A stretch of DNA of 64,000 bases from Sphingomonas sp. HMP6 (GCF_013374095.1 NZ_AP022672.1:991501-1055500), one strand, 5' to 3'; counted from the stretch's first letter, positions 11,799-21,580 are shown. Notes: generated from the sequence alone by a model not told the origin. Translations and numbers: made by a program.

Positions 11799-12793
11799 GC
11801 GTCGTCCGCGGCGGCACGGCGTTCGGCCGCTTCACCCGCCATGCGGATCGCGGCGATCATCGCGCCCGGTTCTGCGACGTTCTTGCCCGCGATGTTGAAG
11901 GCGGTGCCGTGATCGGGCGAGGTTCGTACGATTGGCAGGCCGAGCGTGATGTTGACCCCGTCATCGAAATACAGCGTCTTCAGCGGCACCAGGGCCTGAT
12001 CGTGATAGCAGCACAAGGCCGCGTCGTACGTTACCCGTGCGCGCGCGTGAAACATCGTGTCGGCGGCGAACGGCCCGCTCGCGTCGATGCCTTCCGCCCG
12101 CAGTTGCGCGACGGCAGGCGCGATCACGTCGATTTCCTCGCGCCCAATCGCGCCGCTTTCCCCCGCATGGGGGTTGAAACCCGCAAAGGCGATGCGCGGA
12201 TTGAGAATCCCGAAATTGCGCATCAACCCGCGTGCCGTCGCGCGGCCCTTGGCCACGAGCAAGTCGATCGACAACAACCCGCTCACGGCGGCGAGCGGCA
12301 CATGCGTGGTGATGGGTACGACGCGCAGATCTGGCCCGGCGAGCATCATCACTGCATTCTCACCGGCAATGCCGCAGCGTTCGGCCACGAACTCGGTCTG
12401 TCCGGGGTAACTGAAGCCGATCTGATAGAGTTGTACCTTGGACACCGGCCCGGTGACCAGCGCGCGCGCAGCCCCCGACCGGGCAAGTCCCGCCGCCAGT
12501 TCCAGCGCGCGCAGCGCACAGCGCGCGCCTTCGACATCGGGTGATCCGGGGACGATCTCACCGCCATCCTCCACGGTCAGAATGGGGAGCGCAGCCTCGA
12601 ATACGGCCGTGGCCATTTCGGGATGCGTGATCGCCGCTACTGGACCGTCCCACACCGCGCTGATCGCGCGCGCGTCCCCCGTTGCGAAGAAGGGCGGCAA
12701 GCCCGCCTCCGCGCGCCGCGCCCAGGCCTTGGCGATGATCTCCGGGCCGATCCCGGCCGGATCCCCCATCGATATGGCGAGCGGCGCGCGCAT
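11795..12793 (-). CDS. pdxA: 4-hydroxythreonine-4-phosphate dehydrogenase
   Basis: PdxA oxidises 4-phosphohydroxy-L-threonine in the DXP-dependent route to pyridoxal phosphate. I chose the ATG at 12793, which gives 332 residues starting [19 protein letters not shown], the family N-terminus; the longer open frame reads into surA and is not PdxA-like. Metal-binding histidines are in [22 protein letters not shown] and [12 protein letters not shown]. The gene lies between surA (7-bp gap) and rsmA (4-bp overlap). Confidence 0.96.
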   Translation of the reverse strand: MRAPLAISMGDPAGIGPEIIAKAWARRAEAGLPPFFATGDARAISAVWDGPVAAITHPEMATAVFEAALPILTVEDGGEIVPGSPDVEGARCALRALELAAGLARSGAARALVTGPVSKVQLYQIGFSYPGQTEFVAERCGIAGENAVMMLAGPDLRVVPITTHVPLAAVSGLLSIDLLVAKGRATARGLMRNFGILNPRIAFAGFNPHAGESGAIGREEIDVIAPAVAQLRAEGIDASGPFAADTMFHARARVTYDAALCCYHDQALVPLKTLYFDDGVNITLGLPIVRTSPDHGTAFNIAGKNVAEPGAMIAAIRMAGEAAERRAAADDA

Positions 12794-12800
12794 CGGGCGA

Positions 12801-14201
12801 TCAGCGATATTCGACGATCGCGTCACGCCGCAAATCGCGCAACAACTGGTTTGCGCGCAAATTGGTCCGCTGGCTTTCCATCTGGCCGCGCATCTGTTCC
12901 AAGCCCGGCAGATTTCCACCGCGCGCCTCGTCGCGGCCACACAAAACGAGCGTGCGAATGCCGTCCTTGACCGATCCGAATGGCGGGCTGGCTTCGCCAA
13001 CCTGCAATTTCAGCATGATATCGCGCAGCGCGCCCGGCAGTTGCCGGATCTGGACCGAGGCATTGTCGACCACTTCCGCGCCGAGCGACGACGCCACCTT
13101 GGCAACCTCACCGCAACCGCGAATTGCCTGGGTCGCCTTGGAAAAATCGGCGACGCGAATATCGGCCTGCGCCTGGCTGATCCCGTCGGGGAAACGTACG
13201 CTGACTTGCTTCAGCGTCAGCGTCGCATCGAGCGGATCGGCCACGCCGATCTTGCGCGTTTCAACCAGATAAATGATCGAGAAACCGCCGGGTACCTCGA
13301 TCGGCCCGGCGAGATGTTCGGGCGTCATCGACTTGATCGCCTCGACCAGCGACGGCGGCAATTGCGCCAATTGGGTTTCGCTCAGCCAGTCGAGATCCCC
13401 CTCGGTCGCGGCAGTCGTCGCAGCGGAAAAGCCGCGCGCATAATAGCCGAACGTGTCTTCGCCCTTCTCGCGCTTCTGGATCGACTCGATCATCTGCTTG
13501 CCTTGATTGAAGACCTCCTGCGCGCGGTCGGCATCGGCCTTCAGATAGATTTCGCGGACGTGATATTCGGTCGTGCCCTGCGCATCGGTCAGCTTCTTGA
13601 TGATCGCCTTCACTTCCTCATCGCCGACATTCACGTCGACCTTGCGGCGCAGATATTTGTTCCAGGAAAGCTCGGCCTCGATCTGACGCTTAAGCGAGCG
13701 TTCCGAGGAGCCGATCGTGCGCAGATAGGTGCGCATCTCGGCCGGGGTCCTGCCGAAATTGCGCGCGACGATCGAGTCGTAGGTCTTGGTGATTTCCTCA
13801 GGCGCGATCTTAACCTCCGCCGTCCTGGCCTGCTGGATCTCCAGCGTCTCGTCGATCAGCTGGCGCGTGATGAGCAGCTTGTACTGCGCCATCTCGGTCG
13901 GGTTGAGTTTCAGGTCGCGCGCCGCGACCAGCAGTGCCACCCGCTGATCGACATCGGTTCCCGTGATCACCGCGCCGTTGACGAGCGCGGTCGGCTTGCG
14001 GACGTTAGGGTCGACCTTGCCAAACACCTGCGGGTTTGATGGAAGGTCGAGATTGTTCTTGGGCACAGCGTTATCGGGAACGCTCTGCGCGATCGAGGCT
14101 CCGGTCAGCGACACCAAGGCGGCAAGTGCCACACCAAGGCCGAGCGCACGACCGACACGGGCCGTCTTTGCAATTTCAGTCTTCACGTACTTTAGTCCCA
14201 T
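12801..14201 (-). CDS. surA: Periplasmic chaperone / peptidyl-prolyl isomerase SurA
   Basis: The 466-residue protein starts with a signal peptide (LGLGVALAALVSLTGASIAQ). A SurA N-terminal domain follows (TALVNGAVITGTDVDQRVALL; LITRQLIDETLEIQQA), then parvulin-type domains with TTEYHVREIYLKA and a second, more diverged unit around LDATLTLKQVSVRFP. SurA escorts unfolded porins and LptD through the periplasm, which fits its place immediately downstream of lptD. A GTG five codons downstream of the ATG is an alternative start; neither has a strong SD. Confidence 0.92.
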   Translation of the reverse strand: MGLKYVKTEIAKTARVGRALGLGVALAALVSLTGASIAQSVPDNAVPKNNLDLPSNPQVFGKVDPNVRKPTALVNGAVITGTDVDQRVALLVAARDLKLNPTEMAQYKLLITRQLIDETLEIQQARTAEVKIAPEEITKTYDSIVARNFGRTPAEMRTYLRTIGSSERSLKRQIEAELSWNKYLRRKVDVNVGDEEVKAIIKKLTDAQGTTEYHVREIYLKADADRAQEVFNQGKQMIESIQKREKGEDTFGYYARGFSAATTAATEGDLDWLSETQLAQLPPSLVEAIKSMTPEHLAGPIEVPGGFSIIYLVETRKIGVADPLDATLTLKQVSVRFPDGISQAQADIRVADFSKATQAIRGCGEVAKVASSLGAEVVDNASVQIRQLPGALRDIMLKLQVGEASPPFGSVKDGIRTLVLCGRDEARGGNLPGLEQMRGQMESQRTNLRANQLLRDLRRDAIVEYR

Positions 14202-14261
14202 CCCGCAAGGCCATCACTACGGCCGACCCGGCCCAGTGCGGCACTCCGCCTGAACCTGTGC

Positions 14262-16499
14262 TTAGCGGCCAAGATTTTTGAATGCCAGCGTCAACAGATA
14301 GCTGTTGCCGCTGCGCGCGTCGCCAGTGTCCTGATAATCGCGCCGCCACGTGACGCCAAGGCGGAGACAATCGTCCTCATATTGCACGCCGAGCCGGTGC
14401 CGTACGGGGTCGAAACCATCGGCGAGCATCAACGGATCTTCGCGGCGATCGGTCAGATCGATCACAGTCGACCCGAACACCGACCAGAATTTGCTGAAGG
14501 CCACACGCGCGCCGAGGCGGACTTCCTCGCGATCCTGCAGATCCTCCAAGGTGGGATCGATCTTGCGGTTCAGCCGGAGGTATCCGACCACGACATAGCT
14601 CTGGCGCGAGCCAATCGTCGCATCGAGCTCGTTGCGGCGCAGCACCAGACTGTCCTTGTCGAGCCGGTAGCGGTGCACGACTGACACGAAATCATGGTAG
14701 CGAAGCTCGGTACGGCCGACGATGTCCGACATCCGCCGCGACAGGCCGGTGCCGTCCGGGAACAGCGTTGCGCGCGTGTTGATGCGGTAACTCTGGCCGA
14801 CGTTGGTGGTGAAGGCGAACCCGGGCAAATCGACCGACCAGTCGAGCCCGTAGGTGAAGCGCGTCGAATCCTCAAACCGATCATAGCCCGGGAAGCGATT
14901 GAGCGAGAATAGGTTCGAATCCTCAAGATCGACCGCGCGCGCATCCTCGTTTGGGACGGCAAGGTTGGTCGTCTGCGGTGCCGCGACGATCTGGAAGCGC
15001 GGGGTCAGCCGCTGCGTGCCGCCCAGGAAGGAGCCGATCAGCGGCCATTTCACGTCGACCGCCACGGCGCCGATCGCGCGGGCACTGATGCCTTCATTGC
15101 CGCGATAGCTCGCCACCGTCGTCGCAAGCGTGTCGTTGGCGTTGTACACGTCACCGCGCGCGAAGGCGGTGAAAGTGACTTCCTGCCCCCATGGCGTCAG
15201 CTTGCGCAGATCCCATTTCGCGCTGGCAAACGCACGCTGCGTATCCTGTCCCGCCGGGCGTGAGATGGCGAGGCTGTTGGCCTGGAACTCGAACGTTCCG
15301 CCGAGCAGACCGTCCTTCATGCGCTTGCGGAAATCAATCTCGGGCAGGGCGATCGGCTGCAACCCCTGGCGATCGCCGACGCGCAGCGTTTGGACGTACC
15401 AGCCGGTGATCGCGAAATAGCTGTCGCGGTCGATCCGCTCGAGGCTGGCGGTGGTGCGCAACCGGTCATCGGTCGAGATGTCGTAGCGGCGCAGGAAGGT
15501 GCGATCGGTGACCAGACGGACCGAGGCGGTCGCGCTCCAGTTCGGGCTAAGCTGAAAGCGACCTACGCCGTCGAGGTAGCCGCGGAAGAAATTGGGCGTC
15601 CCCGGCGGGGTAGGCGTCAGCAGATCTCCGCTGCGCGGGCTGGCCGTCGCATAGCCGGCAATCTTGTAAGACCCGAGGGTGTTGAGCGCGCTATATTCGG
15701 CCTGCAGCATCGGCAGGACGGCACTGTAGATCCGCGGCGTGATCGTCAGGCCACGATTGGGCGCGAGCGCGAAATGATAGGGCTGGGCGAATTCGAAGCC
15801 GTTGACGCGGCCATAGCGAAAGTCGGGGCTGAGCAAGCCGTTGTTATTGTCCCCGCCGATCGGATTGGACAGGGCTGGCAGCGGCAGCGTGGGCAAGCCG
15901 AACAGATTGATCCGAGCGCCTTTGTAGTAAATCCGGCCGCGTTCCGGGCGATAGATCACGCGCACGGCGGTGATCTTCCACGACGGTTCCTTCGCACAGC
16001 CGTCCGATCCGGTCACTGCGCACGGCGTGTAGGCGGCGTCCTCCAGCACGACGGTTTCGTTGAGCGAGCGCGTGCCCTTGCGCGCCGCCAGCCGCCCGCC
16101 GCGTTCCAGCACGAGCAGCATGTTCTCGACCACACCGTCCTTCAGCGCATCGCTCAGCTCGATCGAATCGCCATAGGCCGTGTCGCCGCCGGGATTGACG
16201 ATCGCGATATTGCCGGTCGCGACGACCTTGCCGGTCTTGCGGTTCCACACGAGTTTGTCGGCGCGCAGCCGATCGCCGCTCCGAAACATGCGGACGTCGC
16301 CGGTCGCGGTGACGATCTCGTCCTCCAGATCATATTGCAGGTTGCCGGCAGTGAATTGCACCTGATCATCACGCGCGCTCGGCGCGGCCGATGGCGGCGG
16401 GGGCGGCGTGGTGCGCGTTTGCAGGTCCTGCGCCGACGCCTGAGTGGCGATCAGCACGAGCGGCGATACGGCCGTGGCAAGAAGGAAAGCACGTATCAC
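14262..16499 (-). CDS. lptD: LPS-assembly outer-membrane protein LptD
   Basis: LptD is the outer-membrane barrel that inserts lipopolysaccharide into the outer leaflet together with LptE. I start it at the GTG at 16499, which yields 745 residues with a clear signal peptide (VIRAFLLATAVSPLVLIATQASAQ); the open frame reads 161 codons further upstream in non-LptD sequence. An OstA/LptA-like domain follows (QFTAGNLQYDLEDEIVTATGDVRM, about 45-160). The rest is the beta-barrel (GLLSPDFRYGRVNGFEFAQPY; C-terminal SGNSYLLTLAFKNLGR). Cys pairs (YTPCAVTGSDGCAKEP) lie near the junction. It heads the lptD-surA-pdxA-rsmA operon and is divergent from pepA. Confidence 0.95.
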   Translation of the reverse strand: MIRAFLLATAVSPLVLIATQASAQDLQTRTTPPPPPSAAPSARDDQVQFTAGNLQYDLEDEIVTATGDVRMFRSGDRLRADKLVWNRKTGKVVATGNIAIVNPGGDTAYGDSIELSDALKDGVVENMLLVLERGGRLAARKGTRSLNETVVLEDAAYTPCAVTGSDGCAKEPSWKITAVRVIYRPERGRIYYKGARINLFGLPTLPLPALSNPIGGDNNNGLLSPDFRYGRVNGFEFAQPYHFALAPNRGLTITPRIYSAVLPMLQAEYSALNTLGSYKIAGYATASPRSGDLLTPTPPGTPNFFRGYLDGVGRFQLSPNWSATASVRLVTDRTFLRRYDISTDDRLRTTASLERIDRDSYFAITGWYVQTLRVGDRQGLQPIALPEIDFRKRMKDGLLGGTFEFQANSLAISRPAGQDTQRAFASAKWDLRKLTPWGQEVTFTAFARGDVYNANDTLATTVASYRGNEGISARAIGAVAVDVKWPLIGSFLGGTQRLTPRFQIVAAPQTTNLAVPNEDARAVDLEDSNLFSLNRFPGYDRFEDSTRFTYGLDWSVDLPGFAFTTNVGQSYRINTRATLFPDGTGLSRRMSDIVGRTELRYHDFVSVVHRYRLDKDSLVLRRNELDATIGSRQSYVVVGYLRLNRKIDPTLEDLQDREEVRLGARVAFSKFWSVFGSTVIDLTDRREDPLMLADGFDPVRHRLGVQYEDDCLRLGVTWRRDYQDTGDARSGNSYLLTLAFKNLGR

Positions 16500-16711
16500 G
16501 TCGGAACAATACCCTGGCGCAAAAAGGCCCGGAACACTTGCCCGATGCCGCTGGTTGTCCTGCCCTATCGCATCGCTGCCCGCATGCTGCAATCGTGCTG
16601 CGCCAAAATGCGTTCCGCGCTCGCTTTGGCAGCGTCGCACTTTGCCAGCACGGCCTCGGCATCCTACATAGCCACGACTCATCCCTGTTTTGTCGTAACC
16701 GAGGCTTCTCC

Positions 16712-18184
16712 ATGCACATCGAACTTTCCAGCGGCGCACCCGCGCCGAGCGCCGCCATCGTCTTTCTTGTGGAGAAGGACGCGCTGGCGGGGCTGGAAAC
16801 TGGTCTGATCGACGCGGCCGCGCTTGATCTCGTGAAGGCGGCCGCGCGCGCCAGCCGGTTCGAGGGCGAGACGGCGGGCGTGGTCGAAACCTTTGTCGCC
16901 GAAACGACAGGTGTTCGTCGCGTGTTGTTGATTGGTGTCGGAGCCGCCAGTGACGGTGATTTCGAGCGTGCTGGCGGCGCACTGACCGCGCGGTTACTTA
17001 CTTCGGGCGTCGAAGGCGTGAGCGTCGATTTCGCGAGCGCCGCCGCGACGCCGAAGGCCGCCGCGCGCTTTGCGGCTGCGGCCGCGCAGCGCGGCTGGCG
17101 GCATGACATCTACCGTACGAAAATGTCCGAAAAGGCCAAGCCGACGCTGAAGACGGTTGTGCTGCACGGGACGCCCGACGGCACCGATGCCGAATGGAGC
17201 AAGCAAAAGGCGCTGACCGAGGGGCTCGAACTCACCCGCACGCTCGTGGCCGAGCCGCCGAATGTGATCTATCCTGAAACCTTCGTCGCGAAGGTACTGG
17301 CCGAAGTCGAAGGGCTCGGTCTCGAAGTGACCGTGCTCGGTGAAGCCGAAATGCGCGAACTGGGCATGGGCTCCCTGCTCGGCGTATCGCAGGGCTCGGC
17401 CAAGGAAGCGCAACTGCTCGCGCTGAAGTGGAGCGGGGCCGGGGCGGGTGATCCCGATCTCGCGCTTGTCGGCAAGGGCGTTACCTTCGACACCGGCGGC
17501 ATTTCGCTGAAGCCTGGCCCCGGCATGGAAGACATGAAGTGGGACATGGGCGGTGCCGGTGCCGTGGTCGGCGCGATGAAGGCGCTGGCGCTGCGCAAGG
17601 CGAAGGCCAACGTCATCGGCGTGTGCGGCCTGGTCGAGAACATGCCCGATGGCGACGCGATCCGCCCGGGCGACATCCTCACCTCGATGTCGGGCCAGAC
17701 GATCGAAGTGCTTAACACCGATGCCGAAGGGCGGCTGGTGCTGTGCGACGCGATTACGTGGGTGCAGCGGACGCATCGGCCCAAGACGATCATCGATCTT
17801 GCGACGCTGACCGGTGCGATCATCATCAGCCTGGGCAATGAACATGCCGGGTGCTTCGCGAATGACGATGCGTTGGCCGATCAACTGCTTGCGGCGGGCA
17901 AGGCTTCGGGCGACCATTTGTGGCGCTTCCCGCTTTCGGACGCGTATAACAAGCTGATCGACAGCCCGATCGCCGACATGAAGAACGTCGGCCCGCGCGG
18001 TGGCGGATCGATCACCGCGGCGCAATTCATCCAGCGCTTCGTCGACAGCGGCGTGAAGTGGGCGCATCTCGATATCGCGGGCATGGTGTGGGCCGACAAG
18101 CCTGGTGCGACCTATGACAAGGGTGCGACTGGGTTCGGCGTGCGGCTGCTCGACCGGTTCGTCGCGGATAACTTCGAGGCGTAG
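16712..18184 (+). CDS. pepA: Leucyl aminopeptidase (M17)
   Basis: A cytosolic dizinc aminopeptidase that removes N-terminal residues from peptides. The ATG at 16712 gives 490 residues; the open frame begins over 100 codons upstream, inside the lptD promoter region. The N-terminal macro-like domain spans roughly 1-170. Catalytic motifs are clear: LVGKGVTFDTGGISLKPG, MKWDMGGAGAV and VLNTDAEGRLVLCDA (the M17 signature NTDAEGRL). The 212-bp divergent gap to lptD holds both promoters. Confidence 0.97.
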   Translation: MHIELSSGAPAPSAAIVFLVEKDALAGLETGLIDAAALDLVKAAARASRFEGETAGVVETFVAETTGVRRVLLIGVGAASDGDFERAGGALTARLLTSGVEGVSVDFASAAATPKAAARFAAAAAQRGWRHDIYRTKMSEKAKPTLKTVVLHGTPDGTDAEWSKQKALTEGLELTRTLVAEPPNVIYPETFVAKVLAEVEGLGLEVTVLGEAEMRELGMGSLLGVSQGSAKEAQLLALKWSGAGAGDPDLALVGKGVTFDTGGISLKPGPGMEDMKWDMGGAGAVVGAMKALALRKAKANVIGVCGLVENMPDGDAIRPGDILTSMSGQTIEVLNTDAEGRLVLCDAITWVQRTHRPKTIIDLATLTGAIIISLGNEHAGCFANDDALADQLLAAGKASGDHLWRFPLSDAYNKLIDSPIADMKNVGPRGGGSITAAQFIQRFVDSGVKWAHLDIAGMVWADKPGATYDKGATGFGVRLLDRFVADNFEA

Positions 18185-18190
18185 TGGATA

Positions 18191-18226
18191 TCCCCCTTCC
18201 GCGTGCGGGAGGGGTTAGGGGAGGGG
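18191..18226. repeat. Intergenic palindromic repeat, family A (pepA-holC)
   Basis: CCCTTCCGC and GCGGGAGGG form an imperfect hairpin, followed by a TTAGGGGAGGGG tail. It belongs to the same family as the copies at 9144-9248 and 31668-31768. The GGAGGGG tail ends 10 bases before the holC ATG. Confidence 0.7.
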
Positions 18227-18236
18227 CTGTCGCGCG

Positions 18237-18677
18237 ATGCAAGTCGATTTCTATCACCTGACTTCGCAACCGCTCGACCGCGTCCTTCCCCGCATCGCCG
18301 AACGCGTGGTGGAGGGCGGCGGTCGGTTGATCGTCGTCGCGGAGAGCGAAGAACAGCGCAGCGCGATCGACCGGTTGCTCTGGACCTACGCGCCCGAAAG
18401 CTTCCTGCCGCACGCGATTGCCGGCGGGGAAGCGGACGCCCAACAGCCGATCCTGATCGCCGCCGACCCCGCCCCGGCCAACGCCGCGCGCAACATTGCG
18501 CTTGCCGACGGGGTGTGGCGCGACGAGGCGCTGACCTTCGATCGCGCCTTCCACTTTTTCGACGGCGAGCGCATCGCCGAGGCGCGCATTGCGTGGAAAG
18601 CGCTGGCGGATCGCGACGGAATCGAGCGCCGTTACTGGAAGCAGAACGACGCCGGTCGCTGGGAACAGGCGGCCTGA
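18237..18677 (+). CDS. holC: DNA polymerase III chi subunit
   Basis: The 146-residue protein matches HolC: N-terminal [22 protein letters not shown], then a Rossmann-like core with [21 protein letters not shown] and SFLPHA, and the PILIA segment. Chi bridges the clamp loader to SSB at the replication fork. It lies 52 bp downstream of pepA, a neighbour arrangement seen in many proteobacteria, so the two probably share a transcript interrupted by the repeat. Confidence 0.93.
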   Translation: MQVDFYHLTSQPLDRVLPRIAERVVEGGGRLIVVAESEEQRSAIDRLLWTYAPESFLPHAIAGGEADAQQPILIAADPAPANAARNIALADGVWRDEALTFDRAFHFFDGERIAEARIAWKALADRDGIERRYWKQNDAGRWEQAA

Positions 18678-18763
18678 GGCCCAATCCCAAGGCTTGCATC
18701 GGCGCCGCCCCCCGATTAGGGAGCCGCGACTTCCCCCAATGTTTACACAGGAGCTTCACGGTC

Positions 18764-19186
18764 ATGGCCGCGAACCGTACGTTTTCGATCATCAAGCCCG
18801 ACGCGACGCGTCGCAACCTGACGGGTGCCGTCGTCAAGATGCTTGAGGAAGCCGGCCTCCGCGTCGTCGCCTCGAAGCGCATCCACATGACGCGCGATCA
18901 GGCTGAGGGCTTCTACGCCGTCCACAAGGAACGCCCGTTCTTCGGTGAACTGGTCGAGTTCATGATCTCCGGCCCGGTCGTCGTGCAGGTTCTCGAAGGC
19001 GAGAATGCGATGCAGCGCAACCGCGACATCATGGGCGCGACCAACCCGGCGAATGCAGAGCCCGGCACGATCCGCAAGGAACTGGCCGAATCGATCGAAG
19101 CCAACACCGTCCACGGTTCGGACAGCGACGAGAATGCGGCGATCGAAATCGCCTATTTCTTCAAGCCCGAAGAAATCGTTGGCTGA
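18764..19186 (+). CDS. ndk: Nucleoside diphosphate kinase
   Basis: This enzyme exchanges the terminal phosphate between nucleoside di- and triphosphates. The ATG at 18764 is preceded by CAGGAG and gives 140 residues beginning [19 protein letters not shown]. The phosphorylated histidine lies in the signature ANTVHGSDS near residue 117. Full length and ordinary. The following acetyltransferase begins inside its last codons. Confidence 0.98.
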   Translation: MAANRTFSIIKPDATRRNLTGAVVKMLEEAGLRVVASKRIHMTRDQAEGFYAVHKERPFFGELVEFMISGPVVVQVLEGENAMQRNRDIMGATNPANAEPGTIRKELAESIEANTVHGSDSDENAAIEIAYFFKPEEIVG

Positions 19187-19706
19187 TCCGGTCTGGCGGT
19201 TGCGCAGCGCGGGGGCGGCGGATGCCGATGCCCTCGCGCTCGTCGCATCCGCCACGTTCCTGGAAACCTATGCCGGGTCGCTCGACGGCGCGGACATGGT
19301 GGCGCATTGCCTCGCCAACAATACACGCGAGAAATTCGCGGCGTGGGCCAGCGATCCGCTGAGCGCGGTCACGCTGGCCGAGGCGCTGCCCGGCCATGCG
19401 CCGCTTGGCTACAGCGTCCTGACGGCGGTCGATTTACCGATCGCGCCGCGTGATGGCGATATCGAGCTTCGGCGCATCTACGCCATGGGGCGGTTGCATG
19501 GGACTGGCGCTGGCGCCGCGCTGATGGCGCAGGCGCTGACGGATGCCGCACGCCTTGGCAAAGACCGCGTCGTGCTCGGCGTGTGGGGCGAAAACCACCG
19601 CGCGCATCGCTTCTACGAACGCCAGGGCTTTACGGTGATCGGCACGCGCGAATTCAAGGTCGGCAGTGTCGTGCACGACGATCTGGTCTATGCGCGCAGC
19701 GTATAA
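19179..19706 (+). CDS. GNAT-family N-acetyltransferase
   Basis: I start this at the TTG at 19179, 8 bp inside the end of ndk, because no other in-frame start precedes the GNAT fold; the product is 175 residues. The fold is recognisable from [26 protein letters not shown] (acetyl-CoA loop, an R/Q-x-x-G-x-G/A variant RLHGTGAG), [21 protein letters not shown] and [15 protein letters not shown]. The substrate is unknown. The overlap implies translational coupling with ndk. Confidence 0.85.
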   Translation: MADPVWRLRSAGAADADALALVASATFLETYAGSLDGADMVAHCLANNTREKFAAWASDPLSAVTLAEALPGHAPLGYSVLTAVDLPIAPRDGDIELRRIYAMGRLHGTGAGAALMAQALTDAARLGKDRVVLGVWGENHRAHRFYERQGFTVIGTREFKVGSVVHDDLVYARSV

Positions 19707-19737
19707 CCGATGGTGTGCGTGATGTGGCGCACCCCAC

Positions 19738-19828
19738 CCCGTTCGCCCTGAGCCTGTCGAAGGGCTGCGTGCCGCACGCGCGGCTTTTATTGTGGCAGGC
19801 GGGGCTTCGACAAGCTCAGCCCGAACGG
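19738..19828. repeat. Intergenic palindromic repeat, family B
   Basis: CCGTTCGCCCTGAGCCTGTC with GAAGGGC on the left is mirrored by CTTCGAC-AAGCTCAGCCCGAACGG on the right, with about 37 nt between. The same unit recurs at 32555-32646. It sits between convergent genes, where it could act as a bidirectional terminator, but no T-run follows. Confidence 0.85.
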
Positions 19829-19842
19829 AGCCGGTGGATATT

Positions 19843-20532
19843 CTACCCCTTCGGCCGCTCCGCCGCCCACACTGCGTCGAGCCGTTTTTGATCGCCGCCA
19901 AGCGCGTGCAGCCGCAAACTCTCCAGCTTCAGCGAGCGCCCAAACGGAAAGACACCTTTCTCGGTCTTCCACCCGATGTCGTAAAGCCCGCGCGTGGTGC
20001 GCGGCGTGTCGCCATCCCAATAGGTCAGCACGATCAGCACCGGCAGCCGCCCACTGCGCGCATCCGGCCCGCCGTCGGTCGCTTTCAGCAGCGCGCGCTC
20101 GAACCAGTTGCGCTCGATCCGGTCGGCCACGGTGTCCTTCCGCTCCACGCCCAACTCTGTCGGGAAAGTGACTGTCGCATCGCGGATCGGGTGGCGGTCG
20201 TCGTGTTGAAGCGTCAGCGCCGTGCCGTTCGCGGTCGGCACGGCGCGGAGTTCGAAACGCGCGCTTTCGCGCTCGGCCTTGGCGGTGGCGACTTGCTTCT
20301 CCGTCGTTTCCTCGCGGCGGTCCGACCAATTGAGGTAGAGGCCGAGCAAGGCGATGATCAGGCCCGCCACCGCAATGAATTCGCCGAGGTTGATCCAGCG
20401 GCGGCGCGTCGCGGCGGCCTCCGCCTTGGCGACGGCTTCGGTGGCGGCGACTTGCAGCGCCGGGTCGGGCTTTGCGGGTTCAGCGGGCGGGGCCGCGACG
20501 GGTTCGATCGGCACCTCGGGTTCGTCGTTCAT
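19843..20532 (-). CDS. Hypothetical single-pass membrane protein, 229 aa
   Basis: Residues 1-45 are acidic and Pro/Ala-rich, followed by a basic patch (ATRRRWINLGE). One transmembrane segment lies at about 50-68 (FIAVAGLIIALLGLYLNW). A coiled-coil-prone stretch follows (DRREETTEKQVATAKAERES). The C-terminal ~120 residues form a globular domain (FELRAVPTANGTALTLQHDDR; LIVLTYWDGDTPRTTRGLYDIGW). No named family recognised. Its start overlaps the end of the YjbR-like gene by 4 bp, so it belongs to the purM-purN-yjbR transcript. Confidence 0.75.
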   Translation of the reverse strand: MNDEPEVPIEPVAAPPAEPAKPDPALQVAATEAVAKAEAAATRRRWINLGEFIAVAGLIIALLGLYLNWSDRREETTEKQVATAKAERESARFELRAVPTANGTALTLQHDDRHPIRDATVTFPTELGVERKDTVADRIERNWFERALLKATDGGPDARSGRLPVLIVLTYWDGDTPRTTRGLYDIGWKTEKGVFPFGRSLKLESLRLHALGGDQKRLDAVWAAERPKG

Positions 20533-20906
20533 CGTCCGCCAGCCTCCAGCAAGCGCCGCGGCGCGACCAATTCCCAGCTGATCGCGATCCGGTCACCGAC
20601 CCGCTCCCAGTCTACGTCGTCGCGGTCAAGCCGCATCGCGACCCAGCCTGACGGACCCATGTATGGCGGGCTGTAATAGCAGTCCGGGTCCATCTCGATC
20701 AGCATCGCCTGCTCGTCGCGGCCGGTGGTCTTGACGATCACCACAGTCTCACCGTCGCTGTGGTGGTTGTGCCAGAAATAGGCGAAGAACTTGCCCTTCG
20801 CGATGTGGAAGCCGGGCGAGCCGTGCGACAGGCACTCGGCCGTCTCGGGCAGCGCCAGCGCCAGCGCGCGGACCTTGGCGAGGACGGCTTCCGGATCGGG
20901 ACTCAT
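20529..20906 (-). CDS. MmcQ/YjbR family protein
   Basis: The ATG at 20906 overlaps the purN stop as ATGA and gives 125 residues starting MSPDPEAVLAKV. The family pattern LPETAECLSHGSPGFHIAKGKFFAYF and the C-terminal VGDRIAISWELVAPRRLL fit the MmcQ/YjbR fold, a small DNA-binding-like domain whose function is poorly known. It lies between purN and the membrane protein, overlapping both by 4 bp. Confidence 0.85.
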   Translation of the reverse strand: MSPDPEAVLAKVRALALALPETAECLSHGSPGFHIAKGKFFAYFWHNHHSDGETVVIVKTTGRDEQAMLIEMDPDCYYSPPYMGPSGWVAMRLDRDDVDWERVGDRIAISWELVAPRRLLEAGGR

Positions 20907-21466
20907 CGTGCGCAAAACTCGGCCAGAACGCGGGGATACAGGCGATGCTCCGCCGCTAGCACGCGCGTGGCGAGCGTATCGGGCGTGTCGCCGGGCAGGA
21001 TCGGTACCTCTGCCTGGCCGAGCACCTCGCCGCCATCGAGTTCCTCGGTCACGACGTGGACCGAGCAGCCTGCGACGGCATCGCCTGCCTCGATCGCGCG
21101 GGCGTGCGTGTCGAGGCCCTTATATTTGGGGAGCAGGGAGGGGTGGATGTTGATGATCTTACCCCGCCAGCGGGCTACGAAATCGTCGGAGAGCAGACGC
21201 ATGTAGCCGGCGAGGGCGATGATTTCGACCTCGTTGGCGTCGAGTGCAGCGTCGATCGCCGCTTCGTAGTCGGCCTTGGGGATGCCTTTGGGCGATTGAA
21301 AGAAGGTAGCGAGGCCGTGCTTGCGCGCCCAGCCGATCCCAGCGGCATCTGGTTTATCGGACGCGACCAAGGCGATCTCGTAGCCGCTGGCTTGCTCTAC
21401 CAGCGCCATCATGTTCGAGCCACGGCCGGATAGGAGGATGCCGACTCTGGTGACGGGTGCGGCCAT
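20903..21466 (-). CDS. purN: Phosphoribosylglycinamide formyltransferase
   Basis: PurN transfers formyl from 10-formyl-THF to GAR in purine synthesis. The ATG at 21466 gives 187 residues starting MAAPVTRVGILLSGRGSNM; the open frame reads upstream into a palindromic repeat, which I exclude. The catalytic set is present: NIHPSLLPKYKG (Asn, His), SVHVVTEELDGG with Asp in the formyl-transfer signature. It is downstream of purM as in many bacteria, separated by the 26-bp-arm repeat. Confidence 0.96.
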   Translation of the reverse strand: MAAPVTRVGILLSGRGSNMMALVEQASGYEIALVASDKPDAAGIGWARKHGLATFFQSPKGIPKADYEAAIDAALDANEVEIIALAGYMRLLSDDFVARWRGKIINIHPSLLPKYKGLDTHARAIEAGDAVAGCSVHVVTEELDGGEVLGQAEVPILPGDTPDTLATRVLAAEHRLYPRVLAEFCAR

Positions 21467-21476
21467 CACCAAGCCA

Positions 21477-21580
21477 CCACCCCGGCGAAGGCCGGGGCCC
21501 AGTTTCGAGCGTTTAATCGGGGAGCATGGCACTCACTTGCGTAGGCCTGCGCGACTGGGCCCCGGCCTTCGCCGGGGTGG
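21477..21580. repeat. Perfect 26-bp inverted repeat between purM and purN, family C
   Basis: The left arm at 21477-21502 (beginning CCACCCCGGCGAAGG) and right arm at 21555-21580 are exact reverse complements over 26 bases, around a 52-nt loop. In addition each arm contains its own short palindrome (CCCCGGC-GAAG-GCCGGGG). The element fills most of the purM-purN gap and would form a very stable RNA hairpin in the purMN transcript. Confidence 0.92.

Noticed and set aside
12438..14039. 533-codon plus-strand frame opposite surA and pdxA
   Set aside because: Entirely antisense to two genes with clear motifs; composition is typical of a high-GC shadow frame.
15390..16808. 472-codon plus-strand frame opposite lptD
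   Set aside because: Antisense to the LptD barrel and OstA domain; no family features.
16500..16982. 161-codon N-terminal extension of lptD
   Set aside because: The signal peptide begins at the GTG at 16499; upstream sequence is rich in Arg/Ser/His and overlaps the pepA promoter and start.
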